Assembly (NCBI RefSeq): GCF_019428685.1
Contig: NZ_CP080095.1
Coordinates: 1,922,001 to 1,986,000 of the forward strand
Origin: Paraburkholderia edwinii
GTDB lineage: Bacteria; Pseudomonadota; Gammaproteobacteria; Burkholderiales; Burkholderiaceae
Direction of reading: 5' to 3'
Length of the DNA stretch: 64,000 bases
Of the stretch, positions 35,544 to 44,757 are shown piece by piece. The notes beneath the pieces are model-generated. The model saw only the letters and a list, made by a program, of their open reading frames with translations. It was not told the DNA's origin and did no database searches. A program made the position numbers and the translations under genes. Positions within the stretch are counted from its first letter, which is position 1. Each line of letters opens with the position of its first letter.

Positions 35544-36854
35544 ATGGAATTTGAGGCAATGAGTTGTGACGAGCTATCGGCTTATCTGTGCAGCGTGCCG
35601 TCGGTCTATGCGCTGCTCAATGAGCCCGGCGAACTCGACATTGCCGAGGTCGGCGACGGCAACCTGAACTACGTCTACTTCGCGAGCAATACGAAGACGC
35701 CCGAGAAGAGTGTTGTCGTCAAGCAGGCGCCGCCGTTTCTGCGCCTGGTCGGTAAGACGTGGCCGCTGACGCGGCATCGGATGGAGCGCGAGGTGGCCGC
35801 ACTACGGCGCTTCGGCGCGCTGTGTCCGCAGCATGTGCCGCGCGTCTATCACGCCGACAACGAGCGCTTCCTGATGGTGATGCAACGGCTGTCGTCGCAT
35901 CGGATCCTGCGGCAAGGGTTGATGGACGGCATCGTCTATCCGAAGCTTGCCGGTCATCTGTCCACCTATCTCGCGCATACGCTGTTTTTCGGCTCCGATC
36001 TCTATCTCGCGCCGGACGTGAAGAAGCAGGCGGTCAGCGCCGCGATCAACAGCGAGCTGTGCAAGATCACCGAAGACCTCGTTTTCACCTATCCGTTCGA
36101 GGACCACGCATCGAACGTCTATAGCGCCGCGTTTCCGCGCGCGGAAATCGAGCGGCTATGGAAGTCGCCCGCGTTACGCGTCGCCGTCGGCGAGATGAAG
36201 TGGTCGTTCATGAACGACGCGGAGACGCTGCTGCACGGCGACCTGCATACCGGTTCGATCATGGTCAATCAGGACGAGACTTACGTGATCGATCCCGAGT
36301 TCGCGTTTTACGGGCCAATGGGTTTCGATGTCGGCGCGGTGCTGGCGAATTTGCTGCTCGCCTATTTCTCGCGCGACTGGCACGACGACGGCGCGCGCAC
36401 AAAAACGAACGCGAAATCGAACGCGCAAACGAATGCGAAAGCGAACGCTGAAGAACTGGCGTATCGCGACTGGCTGCTCGAACAGGCCACGCAAATCTGG
36501 AACGGCTTTGCCAACCAGTTCGCCGCGCTATGGCGCGAGCATGAAAGCCGCCGCAAAAGCCATTTCATCGGCGACGACCGCGGCGGCGCCTGCGCCGAAG
36601 CCTTTCGCGCGCGCTTTATGCAGCGGCTTTTCGCGGCCTCGCTCGGCTTTGCGGGCTGCAAGATGATCCGGCGCATCGTCGGCATGGCGAAGGTCGCGGA
36701 TGTGACAAGTATTGCCGATGAAGCATTGCGCGCGACGGTCGAAGTGCGCGCATTGCGATGCGCGGAGCGACTGCTCGTCGAGCGGCATTCGATTGCATCG
36801 ATCGACGACGTCATCACGCTAGCGCGCGACATTCAGGCGACGCACTACAAATAG
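35544..36854 (+). CDS. mtnK: S-methyl-5-thioribose kinase-like protein
   Basis: 436 residues, APH-type kinase fold. The catalytic loop is HGDLHTGS with His231-Asp233, and the metal-binding DPEF is at about 250-253; the opening LNEPGELDIAEVGDGNLNYVYFA is MtnK-like. MtnK phosphorylates methylthioribose at O1. Start ATG 35544 with GGAGGAG upstream. A low-complexity insert (about 285-305, KTNAKSNAQTNAKANAE) is encoded by imperfect repeats. mtnA begins 8 bp after the stop. Confidence 0.88.
   Translation: MEFEAMSCDELSAYLCSVPSVYALLNEPGELDIAEVGDGNLNYVYFASNTKTPEKSVVVKQAPPFLRLVGKTWPLTRHRMEREVAALRRFGALCPQHVPRVYHADNERFLMVMQRLSSHRILRQGLMDGIVYPKLAGHLSTYLAHTLFFGSDLYLAPDVKKQAVSAAINSELCKITEDLVFTYPFEDHASNVYSAAFPRAEIERLWKSPALRVAVGEMKWSFMNDAETLLHGDLHTGSIMVNQDETYVIDPEFAFYGPMGFDVGAVLANLLLAYFSRDWHDDGARTKTNAKSNAQTNAKANAEELAYRDWLLEQATQIWNGFANQFAALWREHESRRKSHFIGDDRGGACAEAFRARFMQRLFAASLGFAGCKMIRRIVGMAKVADVTSIADEALRATVEVRALRCAERLLVERHSIASIDDVITLARDIQATHYK
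36405..36453 (+). repeat. Simple repeat in mtnK
   Basis: Imperfect repeats of AACGCGAAA/GCGAACGC-type units encode the Asn/Ala/Lys-rich insert in the kinase. The repeat keeps the frame. It is probably tolerated in a surface loop. Confidence 0.6.
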
Positions 36855-36862
36855 GAGCATGC

Positions 36863-37936
36863 ATGGTTTCGCCGTCGCTTTTTCCGAATCTGCCGGCCAC
36901 GCTCGCGTGGGAACGCGACAGCCTGCGGATTCTCGATCAAACCCGCTTGCCGAATGAGACGGTAATCGAAACGCTAGGCACCGCGCAGGACGTCTGGCGT
37001 GCGATTCACGAATTGCGTGTGCGCGGCGCGCCCGCCATCGGTGTGGCCGCGGCATACGGCTTGTGCGTCGCGGTGCAGCGTGCACGGCATCTGCCGCTCG
37101 ATGCCTTTCGCGCCGCCTTGAAAGAGCAGGCCGTCTATCTCGACAGCGCGCGTCCGACCGCGGTCAATCTCAGCTGGAGCCTGAAACGCATGCTGCGCGC
37201 AGCGGACCGCGCGACCGCCATGGACACGCCGTCGCTCTATCGCGCGTTAGTCGAAGAGGCAACGCGCATCCATCGTGAAGACGAAGCGCTATGCGAAGGC
37301 ATCGGTCAGCACGGCGCGCCGTTGATCACCCCTGGCTGCGGCGTGCTGACGCATTGCAACGCCGGCGCGCTCGCAACGACAGGTCTTGGCACCGCAACTG
37401 CACCGATCTATACCGCGCAGCGCGCAGGCGTCGCGTTCCGCGTCTACGCTGACGAAACGCGACCCTTACTTCAAGGCGCGCGCTTAACCGCCTACGAGCT
37501 GCAGCAGGCCGGCGTTGACGTCACATTGATCACCGACAGCATGGCCGCATCGTTGATGGCGCAACGACTGATCGATGTCGTGATCGTCGGTGCGGATCGT
37601 GTGGCCGCGAACGGCGACTTTGCGAACAAGATCGGCACGCTAAGCGTCGCGATTACGGCGCGCTATTTCAACGTGCCGTTCTATGTCGCGTGCCCATCGT
37701 CGACGCTCGATTTCCAGACGCCGACCGGTCGCGGCATCGTTATCGAAGAGCGCCGCGACAGCGAGGTCACGCATCTGGTCGGCAAGCCAATTGCGCCCGC
37801 GGGAATCAAGGTCCGTAACCCTGCGTTCGATGTGACGCCGCACGATCTCGTGACGGGTTACATCACCGAACGCGGCATCGTCCGCACGCCGTTCGACGCG
37901 AATCTTGCGGCGCTGTTCGGCGGAGCCGCGGCATGA
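36863..37936 (+). CDS. mtnA: 5-methylthioribose-1-phosphate isomerase-like protein
   Basis: 357 residues. The eIF2B-alpha/beta/delta-like fold with active-site Cys165 in HCNAGAL and Asp245 in GADRVAANGD, both conserved in MtnA. RGAPAIG at 54-60 is the N-terminal signature. It isomerises 5-methylthioribose-1-phosphate to the ribulose form. Starts 8 bp after mtnK, stops with a 4-bp overlap with the aldolase gene. The length is typical. In DHAP-shunt pathways MtnA also acts on 5-deoxyribose-1-phosphate. Confidence 0.92.
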   Translation: MVSPSLFPNLPATLAWERDSLRILDQTRLPNETVIETLGTAQDVWRAIHELRVRGAPAIGVAAAYGLCVAVQRARHLPLDAFRAALKEQAVYLDSARPTAVNLSWSLKRMLRAADRATAMDTPSLYRALVEEATRIHREDEALCEGIGQHGAPLITPGCGVLTHCNAGALATTGLGTATAPIYTAQRAGVAFRVYADETRPLLQGARLTAYELQQAGVDVTLITDSMAASLMAQRLIDVVIVGADRVAANGDFANKIGTLSVAITARYFNVPFYVACPSSTLDFQTPTGRGIVIEERRDSEVTHLVGKPIAPAGIKVRNPAFDVTPHDLVTGYITERGIVRTPFDANLAALFGGAAA

Positions 37937-38694
37937 GCGGCACACGCGGCGCACGCGGCATGAGCGGCGCGAGCGGCGCGAGCGCGCGGAACAACCCTGC
38001 CTCCACGCGGAATGCGCCGACCTCGCAGGAAGCCGCATTGCGTGCCGAAATCGTGCACACCGCGCATGAAATGGAACGCCTCGGTATCAATCAGGGCACG
38101 TCCGGCAACGTCAGCGCGCGTTTCAACGAAGGCTTGCTGATCACGCCAAGCGGCGTGCCCGCCAGCGCGCTGACCGCCGGTGAAATCGTATGGCTGCCCT
38201 TCGACGTCGAAGCCGACGCGCCGGTCTTCGCGCAAAACCGCCCGTCAACCGAATGGCGTTTCCACCGCGACATCCTGCGCGCACGCGCTGAAATCGGCGC
38301 CGTCGTGCACACGCATTCGAGCGCGGCGACCGCGATTGCGATACATGGCAGGGACATTCCCGCGCATCACTACATGGTGGCGGCCGCGGGCGGCAATTCG
38401 ATCCGCTGCGCGCCGTATGCAACCTTCGGCAGCCAGGCGCTGTCCGACTACGCGCTCGAAGCGCTGAAAGACCGCACCGCATGTCTGCTCGCGCATCACG
38501 GCGTGATCGCACTCGGCCGCGATCTCGCGAAGGCGTTGTGGCTGGCGAATGAAGTGGAAGTGCTCGCGAAGCAGTATCTGCTCGCGAGTCAGCTAGGCAC
38601 GCCGCCGGTGTTGTCCGACGACGAAATCGCCGAGGTGGTGAAGAAGTTCAGCAACTATGGTTTGCGCCGCGCAAGCGGCAGCGACGGTTCCTGA
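37933..38694 (+). CDS. Class II aldolase/adducin family protein
   Basis: 253 residues. His126 and His128 (VVHTHSS), His188 (LAHHG) fit the metal ligands, and an acidic residue in STEWRFH (Glu107) fits the family. The N-terminal 32 residues are low-complexity. Class II aldolases split ketose-1-phosphates into DHAP and an aldehyde; next to MtnK and MtnA the likely substrate is 5-methylthioribulose-1-phosphate or 5-deoxyribulose-1-phosphate (DHAP shunt). A 4-bp overlap (ATGA) with mtnA supports coupling. Confidence 0.88.
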   Translation: MSGTRGARGMSGASGASARNNPASTRNAPTSQEAALRAEIVHTAHEMERLGINQGTSGNVSARFNEGLLITPSGVPASALTAGEIVWLPFDVEADAPVFAQNRPSTEWRFHRDILRARAEIGAVVHTHSSAATAIAIHGRDIPAHHYMVAAAGGNSIRCAPYATFGSQALSDYALEALKDRTACLLAHHGVIALGRDLAKALWLANEVEVLAKQYLLASQLGTPPVLSDDEIAEVVKKFSNYGLRRASGSDGS

Positions 38695-38822
38695 CGCGTA
38701 ACGCACGGCGCGCGTCAGGAACCGGGTTTTGCAACGCAGTTTCGTTTGCCGCAGTTTCGTTGCACGAACGCCAGACCGGCCTTGCCGACACGGCGCACAC
38801 AACTTGAACAATGGAGACATTC

Positions 38823-39941
38823 ATGGCCTGGAACGCAGGAAGATTCGATCGCTGGACCTCATTCGGCCCGTCGGCCGCCGCCGTGCTGCTGTGCACCGCC
38901 GCCGTGCTGAGCGGCTGTTCGAAGAACGAATCGTCGTCGGGCAGTAATGCGGCGAGCGACACGAGCGCGCCCGCCGCGGCAAGTGCGGCGCCGGCCACGA
39001 CCGCGTCGGGCGGTGGCGAGAACGGCGGCAAAGCGAAGATCGGCTTCTCCGTCTCGACGCTGAACAATGCGTTCTTCGTGGGCCTGAAGCTTGGCGTCGA
39101 GAAGGGCGCGAAAGCCGAAGGCTTCGAACTCGTGCAAACGAATGCGAACGGCGACGCGCAGCAGCAGGTCAACGATGCGATCAATCTGCTGAGCCAGGGC
39201 GTCACCGCGCTCGTGCTGAATCCGATCGATTCGAAGGCGATCATTCCGGCGGTGCAGAAGGCGAACCAGATGGGCGTGCCGGTCTTTACGCTCGATCGCG
39301 GTTCCGACGGCGGCAAGGTCACGTCGTTCGTCGCATCGGATAACGTCGCGCTCGGCCAGACGGGGGCCAAGTGGATCGCCGATCAGCTGAAGGCACGCTA
39401 TGGCTCGCCGAAGGGCAATGTGGTCGACCTGATCGGCCTCGTCGGCACGACGGCCGCGACGGACCGCGAAAAGGGCTTTAGCGAAGAGATCGCGAAGTAT
39501 CCGGACATCAAGGTTGTCGCGCGTCAGGAGGGTGGCTTCGATCAGGAAAAATCGCTGAACGCGATGACCAACATCCTGCAGAAATTCCCGCAAATCGATG
39601 CAGTGTTCGGCGCCAATGACGACAACACCGTCGGCGCGGAAAAGGCGATCGACAACGCGGGCCGCTATAAGCCGCTCGGCGATAAGGAACACATCATGGT
39701 GATCGGCGCGGACGGCACGGCCCAGGCGCTTTCCGCGATTCGCGCGGGCAAGCAGGACGCGACGATCTCGCAGAACCCGATCCAGATGGCCGCGAAATCA
39801 CTGAGCTTCATTTCGGATTACATGGCGAAGAAGGAGGTGCCGGCGAACTACGCGTGGCCGACGCTTCTGATCGACAAGGCGAACATCGATTCGGACGAAG
39901 TGAAGAAATACGGGTTGTGGTCGCTCGAAGTCAGCCAGTAA
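38823..39941 (+). CDS. Sugar ABC transporter substrate-binding lipoprotein
   Basis: 372 residues, RbsB-type periplasmic-binding fold (peripla_BP_4). Signal peptide with lipobox VLSGC at about residue 29-33, then a Ser/Ala/Gly-rich linker. KIGFSVSTLNNAFFVGLKLG and VFGANDDNTVGA are typical. It would capture the sugar for the downstream ATPase and permease. The ATG at 38823 is preceded by GGAG; an upstream in-frame ATG at 38811 would add four residues. Gap of 128 bp from the aldolase. Confidence 0.9.
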   Translation: MAWNAGRFDRWTSFGPSAAAVLLCTAAVLSGCSKNESSSGSNAASDTSAPAAASAAPATTASGGGENGGKAKIGFSVSTLNNAFFVGLKLGVEKGAKAEGFELVQTNANGDAQQQVNDAINLLSQGVTALVLNPIDSKAIIPAVQKANQMGVPVFTLDRGSDGGKVTSFVASDNVALGQTGAKWIADQLKARYGSPKGNVVDLIGLVGTTAATDREKGFSEEIAKYPDIKVVARQEGGFDQEKSLNAMTNILQKFPQIDAVFGANDDNTVGAEKAIDNAGRYKPLGDKEHIMVIGADGTAQALSAIRAGKQDATISQNPIQMAAKSLSFISDYMAKKEVPANYAWPTLLIDKANIDSDEVKKYGLWSLEVSQ

Positions 39942-40066
39942 GCGGCGGCATCGGCATGGCGCGTGCGTCGCGTCGAAGTCCCTCGTGGCTCGATGTCGAC
40001 GTGACGTACGCACTTCATTGCATTGCCGCGCTTTCACGCACGCGTTAAAGCAGGACGAAATCACTC

Positions 40067-41623
40067 ATGAATGCCGAAACGGGTTCGCAGCAGCACGAAG
40101 CCGTCGCCCGCGCCGAAGGGCGCGCGGGCGGCGCGCCGCCGTTGTTGCATATGGAAGGCATCGTCAAGAGCTTTCCCGGTGTCAAGGCGCTGCGCGGCGT
40201 GAGCCTCACGCTGCATGCAGGGCATGTGATGGCGATTGTCGGCGAGAACGGCGCGGGCAAATCGTCGCTGATCAAGACCCTGTCCGGCGCCTACGAGCCG
40301 GACGAAGGCACGATCGACATCAATGGCGTGCCGCTTGCGCGCGGCACGCATGCGGCCATCGACGCCGGCGTCGCGGTGATCTATCAGGAACTGTCGCTCG
40401 TCAACGATATGACAGTGGCCGAAAATTTGTTCCTCGGCCGCATGCCGGCAAGCGGCGGTTTCGTAAATCGCCGTGCCGCGGATCGCCGCGCGCGAGAAGC
40501 GCTCGTTCAGGTCGGGCTCGATAACGTATCGCCCTCGATGCGGCTCGGCGATCTGCCACTCAACAAGCGGCAACTCGTCGAAGTCGCGAAGGCGCTCGCA
40601 CGCGACGCACGCATTCTCGTGATGGACGAACCGACCGCGGCGCTGCAACACGACGACATCGCGAACCTGTATCGCGTCGTGCGTCGTCTGCGCGAAGCGG
40701 GCATGGGCATCATCTTTATTTCGCATCATCTGGAAGAGGTATTCGAGCTCGCGGACTCGGCGGTCGTGATGCGCGACGGCGCCACCGTCGACGCACGGCC
40801 GATGTCGCAATGGACCGAGCAGGACCTCGTGCAGGCGATGGTCGCGCGCAACCTCGATTCGTTCTATCCGTGGGAGCCGCGCGAATACGGGCCGGTGGTG
40901 CTCGACGTGCGCGATGTCGCGAGCCCGCCGGTCGTACGGCATGCGAGCTTCAATGTGCGCGCTGGGGAAATCGTCGGCATTGCGGGCATTGCCGGCGCCG
41001 GCCGCACCGAATTGCTCAAGGCGATTTTCGGCGCGCAGAAGGTGACGGAAGGCGAAATCCACGTGCGCGGCCGCAAGGTCGATATTCATTCGCCTACGGC
41101 CGGCGTAAGCGCGGGCCTCGTCTATACCGCCGAAGACCGCAAGCTCGAAGGACTCGTGCTCGATGCGAGCATCGAAGAAAACGTCGCGTTGTCGAGCCTT
41201 AAAGCGCTCGCCACAGGCGGTTTCGTCAGCAGCGCAAAAAAACGCAAGCTCGCGCAGGAGGCCAGCGCACGCTTCGCCGTGCGCGCGCCGTCGGTGATGG
41301 CGATCACCGGCAATCTGTCGGGCGGTAACCAGCAAAAAGTGATTCTCGGCCGTGCCACCGCAACCGGCCCCGCAGTCATCATGCTCGACGAACCGACGCG
41401 CGGCATCGACGTCGGCGCAAAGACCGAGATCTACGCGCACATGATCGCGATGGCGCGAGCGGGCGCCGCGGTCGTGATGGTCAGCTCCGAGTTGCCGGAG
41501 CTGCTTGGCATGTCCGACCGCGTGCTTGTGATGTATCGCGGCCGTATCGTCACCGAATTGCCGCGCGACAAGGCCGATTCGGAGACGGTGATCCAATGGG
41601 CGACGACAGGAGTAGGCGCATGA
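40067..41623 (+). CDS. Sugar ABC transporter ATP-binding protein (RbsA-like)
   Basis: 518 residues with two tandem ATPase domains. First: Walker A GENGAGKSS (59-67) and Walker B ILVMDEPTAAL. The second domain keeps the signature LSGGNQQKVILGRA and MLDEPTRGIDVGA, while its Walker A is degenerate (GIAGAGRTELL), as in RbsA/MglA. Ends with a 4-bp overlap with the permease (ATGA). It belongs with the upstream binding protein. Confidence 0.93.
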   Translation: MNAETGSQQHEAVARAEGRAGGAPPLLHMEGIVKSFPGVKALRGVSLTLHAGHVMAIVGENGAGKSSLIKTLSGAYEPDEGTIDINGVPLARGTHAAIDAGVAVIYQELSLVNDMTVAENLFLGRMPASGGFVNRRAADRRAREALVQVGLDNVSPSMRLGDLPLNKRQLVEVAKALARDARILVMDEPTAALQHDDIANLYRVVRRLREAGMGIIFISHHLEEVFELADSAVVMRDGATVDARPMSQWTEQDLVQAMVARNLDSFYPWEPREYGPVVLDVRDVASPPVVRHASFNVRAGEIVGIAGIAGAGRTELLKAIFGAQKVTEGEIHVRGRKVDIHSPTAGVSAGLVYTAEDRKLEGLVLDASIEENVALSSLKALATGGFVSSAKKRKLAQEASARFAVRAPSVMAITGNLSGGNQQKVILGRATATGPAVIMLDEPTRGIDVGAKTEIYAHMIAMARAGAAVVMVSSELPELLGMSDRVLVMYRGRIVTELPRDKADSETVIQWATTGVGA

Positions 41624-42621
41624 ATTCGACGGCAGCAAAAGAAGCCGATTCGCAGGCGTGGTCGACACGCGTGATCCGGCAATTACGCAGCGGCATCGGG
41701 CCGTTGTTCGCGGCACTGGTGATTATCTGCATCGTGTTGTCGTTCGCGTCGCCGGAGTTTCTGACGACGAGCACGCTGACCAACATCATGGTGCAGGTGT
41801 CGGTGGTCGGTATCGCGGCGGTCGGCGGCACCTTCGTGATTATCACGTCGGGCATCGATCTGTCGGTCGGCTCGCTGGTCGCGTTGACCGGCATGGTGGC
41901 CGCGACCTTTATGGCCGGTTCGCCGCCGGACGCACTGGGCCTCGGTCTGGTGGGGCTTGTCATCGCGCTTGCGGTGGGCGCGGGCGTCGGCGCACTGAAC
42001 GGCTTTGCCGTCGCATGGCTGCGTCTCGTGCCGTTCATCGTCACGCTTGCGATGATGGCCATGGCACGCGGCCTCACGCTCGCGATTTCCGACGGCCGCA
42101 CGAAGTTCGATTTCCCGAATGCGTTCACCGTATTCGGCGCGAAATCGATTGCCGGCTTACCGATGCCGATGCTCGTGATGCTCGTCGTGTTCGTGATCGG
42201 CCATGTGCTGTTGCGCAAGACGACGTTCGGCCATCAGGTGTTCGCGGTCGGCGGCAATCGTGAAGCGGCACGTCTCGCCGGTATTCCGGTGCAGCGCGTG
42301 ATGTTCCTGACATACACGCTTGCCGGCTTGACCGCGGCGATTGCGGGCATCGTGCTCGCCGGGCGATTGAACTCGGCGCTGCCTTCCGCCGCGAACGGGC
42401 TCGAGCTGCAGGTGATCGCCGGCATCGTGATCGGCGGCACCTCGCTCGCAGGTGGGCGTGGCTCGATTGTCGGCACCTTTATCGGCGTCGTGCTGATCGG
42501 CGTGATCAACGTCGGCCTCTCGCTGCTTGGCGTGAACCCGTTCTGGACGCAATTCATTCAAGGCGGCGTGATTTTCGCCGCGGTGATGCTCGATGCGCTG
42601 AGCCAGCGCCGCAAGAACTGA
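41620..42621 (+). CDS. Sugar ABC transporter permease (RbsC-like)
   Basis: 333 residues, about eight to ten membrane segments. FVIITSGIDLSVGSLVAL and GGTSLAGGRGSIVGTFIGVV are classical RbsC/BPD_transp_2 motifs. The start ATG 41620 has AGGAG upstream and overlaps the ATPase stop by 4 bp. It completes a three-gene importer for the downstream sugar enzymes. Confidence 0.93.
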   Translation: MNSTAAKEADSQAWSTRVIRQLRSGIGPLFAALVIICIVLSFASPEFLTTSTLTNIMVQVSVVGIAAVGGTFVIITSGIDLSVGSLVALTGMVAATFMAGSPPDALGLGLVGLVIALAVGAGVGALNGFAVAWLRLVPFIVTLAMMAMARGLTLAISDGRTKFDFPNAFTVFGAKSIAGLPMPMLVMLVVFVIGHVLLRKTTFGHQVFAVGGNREAARLAGIPVQRVMFLTYTLAGLTAAIAGIVLAGRLNSALPSAANGLELQVIAGIVIGGTSLAGGRGSIVGTFIGVVLIGVINVGLSLLGVNPFWTQFIQGGVIFAAVMLDALSQRRKN

Positions 42622-42662
42622 ATCCCTTTTCTTTTCAGGCAGACCAAACTCTGGAGAAACGC

Positions 42663-43673
42663 GTGAAAAAGATCATCAACCAGCCGGACCAATTCGTCGA
42701 CGAAATCATCGAATCGCTGTTTGTCGCTCATCCTGGCTGGATCAAGCCCGCCACCGCAGACCACCGCGCGCTCGTGCGCGCCGATGCGCCGAAAGCAGGG
42801 CATGTCGGCATCGTGACGGGCGGCGGCTCCGGCCATATGCCGGGATTTCTCGGCTACGTGGGGCAGGGACTGTGCAGCGGCGTTGCGGTCGGCAATGTGT
42901 TTTCGTCGCCGTCGTCAGAGCAGATTTTCGAAGCGACGAAAGCCGTGAACGGCGGCGCGGGCGTGCTCTACGTGTACGGCAATTACGGCGGCGACGTGCT
43001 CAACTTCGATCTCGCGGCGGATCTTGCCGAGGCGGAAGGTATCGATGTGAAGACCGTGGTGCTGACCGACGATGTCGCATCGGCGCCGTCCGCGCGTGCG
43101 AGCGACCGGCGCGGTGTCGCGGGCATGGTGTTCGCGTTCAAATGCGGCGGTGCGGCGGCCGAACGCGGCGATTCGCTCGAAGACGTCGCGCGCATCACGG
43201 CCAAGGCGAACGACGCATGCCGGACGATGGGCGTCGGCTTGTCGCCGACCATTCTGCCCGCCGCGGGCAAGCCGACCTTTACGCTGCCTGAAGGTCAAAT
43301 GGAAATCGGCATCGGCATTCATGGCGAGCCGGGCACGCATCGCGGCGCGCTGGAAACGGCCGATGCGATTGCGGACCGGCTCTCCAGCGAGATCCTGCGC
43401 GATCTCGCGGCACCGAAGGGTACGCGCGTTGCGGTGCTGGTCAATGGGCTTGGCGCCACGCCGCTCGAAGAACTGTATCTGCTGTATCGGCGCACCGCGA
43501 AGAACATCGCGGACCAGGGGCTCACGATCGCGCGCTCGTATGTCGGCGAATACGTAACGAGCCTCGAGATGGCGGGCGCATCGATCACCGTGATGAAGCT
43601 CGACGACGAACTCGAGGCGCTGCTCGCGGCGCCCGCGCGTTCACCGTTCTTTCGCGACTGGCTGCTGCCCTGA
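42663..43673 (+). CDS. dhaK: Dihydroxyacetone kinase subunit DhaK-like
   Basis: 336 residues. GGGSGH at 53-58 and the covalent substrate-binding His220 in GIGIHGEPG match DhaK. GTG start (42663) after TGGAGA. In single-chain ATP-dependent kinases this module is fused to DhaL; here the two are separate and no DhaM phosphotransferase is nearby, so the phosphate donor is not shown. Related DhaK proteins in other bacteria use erythrulose or other ketoses, so dihydroxyacetone is not assured. Confidence 0.9.
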   Translation: MKKIINQPDQFVDEIIESLFVAHPGWIKPATADHRALVRADAPKAGHVGIVTGGGSGHMPGFLGYVGQGLCSGVAVGNVFSSPSSEQIFEATKAVNGGAGVLYVYGNYGGDVLNFDLAADLAEAEGIDVKTVVLTDDVASAPSARASDRRGVAGMVFAFKCGGAAAERGDSLEDVARITAKANDACRTMGVGLSPTILPAAGKPTFTLPEGQMEIGIGIHGEPGTHRGALETADAIADRLSSEILRDLAAPKGTRVAVLVNGLGATPLEELYLLYRRTAKNIADQGLTIARSYVGEYVTSLEMAGASITVMKLDDELEALLAAPARSPFFRDWLLP

Positions 43674-43772
43674 GGGCGTGTGATGGCCCGCGGTGGCCGG
43701 CGATGGCTGGCTTCCGTGGCTATCACACAAGCTCGGCGTCGCCTCGATGAACCGAAGTGAGGAGAGATTCGC

Positions 43773-44402
43773 ATGGCCGTTTCCAGCAATGAAATGCGCG
43801 AGCGCGTGAGCCGCGCGCTCGATGCGCTGCCTGAGCATACCGACGAGCTACGCGATCTCGACGCGGCGCTCGGCGACGGCGACCTCGGCATCACCGTGCG
43901 GTCGGGTTCGAAGGCGGTGGTCGCGGCGTGGGCCGCGCTGCCCGCGGACGCATCGGCGTCGGACCTGCTGCTCGCCGCGGGCAAGGCGTTTTCGACCGCG
44001 AATCCGTCGACGTTTGCCGCGCTGGTCGGCGGCGGGTTGCTGGCCGCCGCAAAGACCGTAACCGGCAAACAGGCGCTTGAAAAAGCCGATGCGCTCGCAA
44101 TCGGCCGCGCGATTGCGGCGCGCATCACCGAACGCGGCAAGAGCAAAGTCGGCGACAAGACGGTGCTCGATGCGCTCGTGCCGAGCCTCGATGTGCTCGA
44201 AGCATCGCAGGGCGATGCGACTGCATTGCTCGACTCGATGATCAGCATCGCGAAGGAACAGGTCGAATCGACGGCCGCGTTGCAATCGCAGAAGGGCCGC
44301 GCAGCATGGGTGCAGGAGCGCAGCATCGGGCATCCCGATCCGGGTGCGACTGCTTATCTGCGGTTTCTCGAGAAGCTGCGTAATGCGTTTGGAGCTGGGT
44401 GA
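43773..44402 (+). CDS. dhaL: Dihydroxyacetone kinase subunit DhaL-like
   Basis: 209 residues, all-helical ADP-binding DhaL module. The Mg-ADP ligands Asp30, Asp35 and Asp37 (DLDAALGDGDLG) are intact. It would transfer phosphate to the substrate held by DhaK. GGAGAG lies before the ATG. Last gene of the long same-strand operon; no hairpin terminator was seen downstream, only an 8-bp repeat cluster. Confidence 0.9.
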   Translation: MAVSSNEMRERVSRALDALPEHTDELRDLDAALGDGDLGITVRSGSKAVVAAWAALPADASASDLLLAAGKAFSTANPSTFAALVGGGLLAAAKTVTGKQALEKADALAIGRAIAARITERGKSKVGDKTVLDALVPSLDVLEASQGDATALLDSMISIAKEQVESTAALQSQKGRAAWVQERSIGHPDPGATAYLRFLEKLRNAFGAG

Positions 44403-44445
44403 TCAAGTCGGCGCTTTACATCAATGCATTGAAGTGTTGAAGCGT

Positions 44446-44474
44446 CGATGCATCGATGCATCGATGCATCGATG
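44446..44474 (+). repeat. CGATGCAT octamer tandem repeat
   Basis: Three and a half copies of a self-complementary-like 8-bp unit (CGATGCAT). Because the unit contains ATGCAT, it can also fold on itself. Confidence 0.7.
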
Positions 44475-44693
44475 TAGCGTGCTTTAGTAGCTAGTGAAAG
44501 GCTGCGTGCGCGATGCATTTCTGCAGTGCGGTTGTGAAATGGCGAAGCGCTCGCTTCGCGTAGCTTTGCAAGGCTTATAGCAAGGCTCGTAGCAGCGACT
44601 GACGGCAGAGGCTGACGGCGACGACCGGGCGTGCGCGGCATACCGGTTCGTGCGTCGATGCCGCGGCCGCGTCAGTGGCTCAGGCAGAGTCAT

Positions 44694-44722
44694 TTGATTC
44701 ATCAGGATGTAAATCCTATAGT
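44694..44722 (+). promoter_or_regulatory. Putative sigma-70 promoter for the ClC gene
   Basis: TTGATT (44694-44699), 17-bp spacer, TATAGT (44717-44722), 35 bp before the start codon. Good spacing, moderate matches. Confidence 0.5.
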
Positions 44723-44757
44723 GCTCGGGTCGCCAAAGCCTTACAGGGACCTCCTTC

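Larger units (their letters stand above)
44403..44757. other. Intergenic region between dhaL and the ClC gene
   Basis: 355 bp with no gene. It holds an octamer repeat cluster and a good sigma-70-type promoter for the channel gene. Confidence 0.5.
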
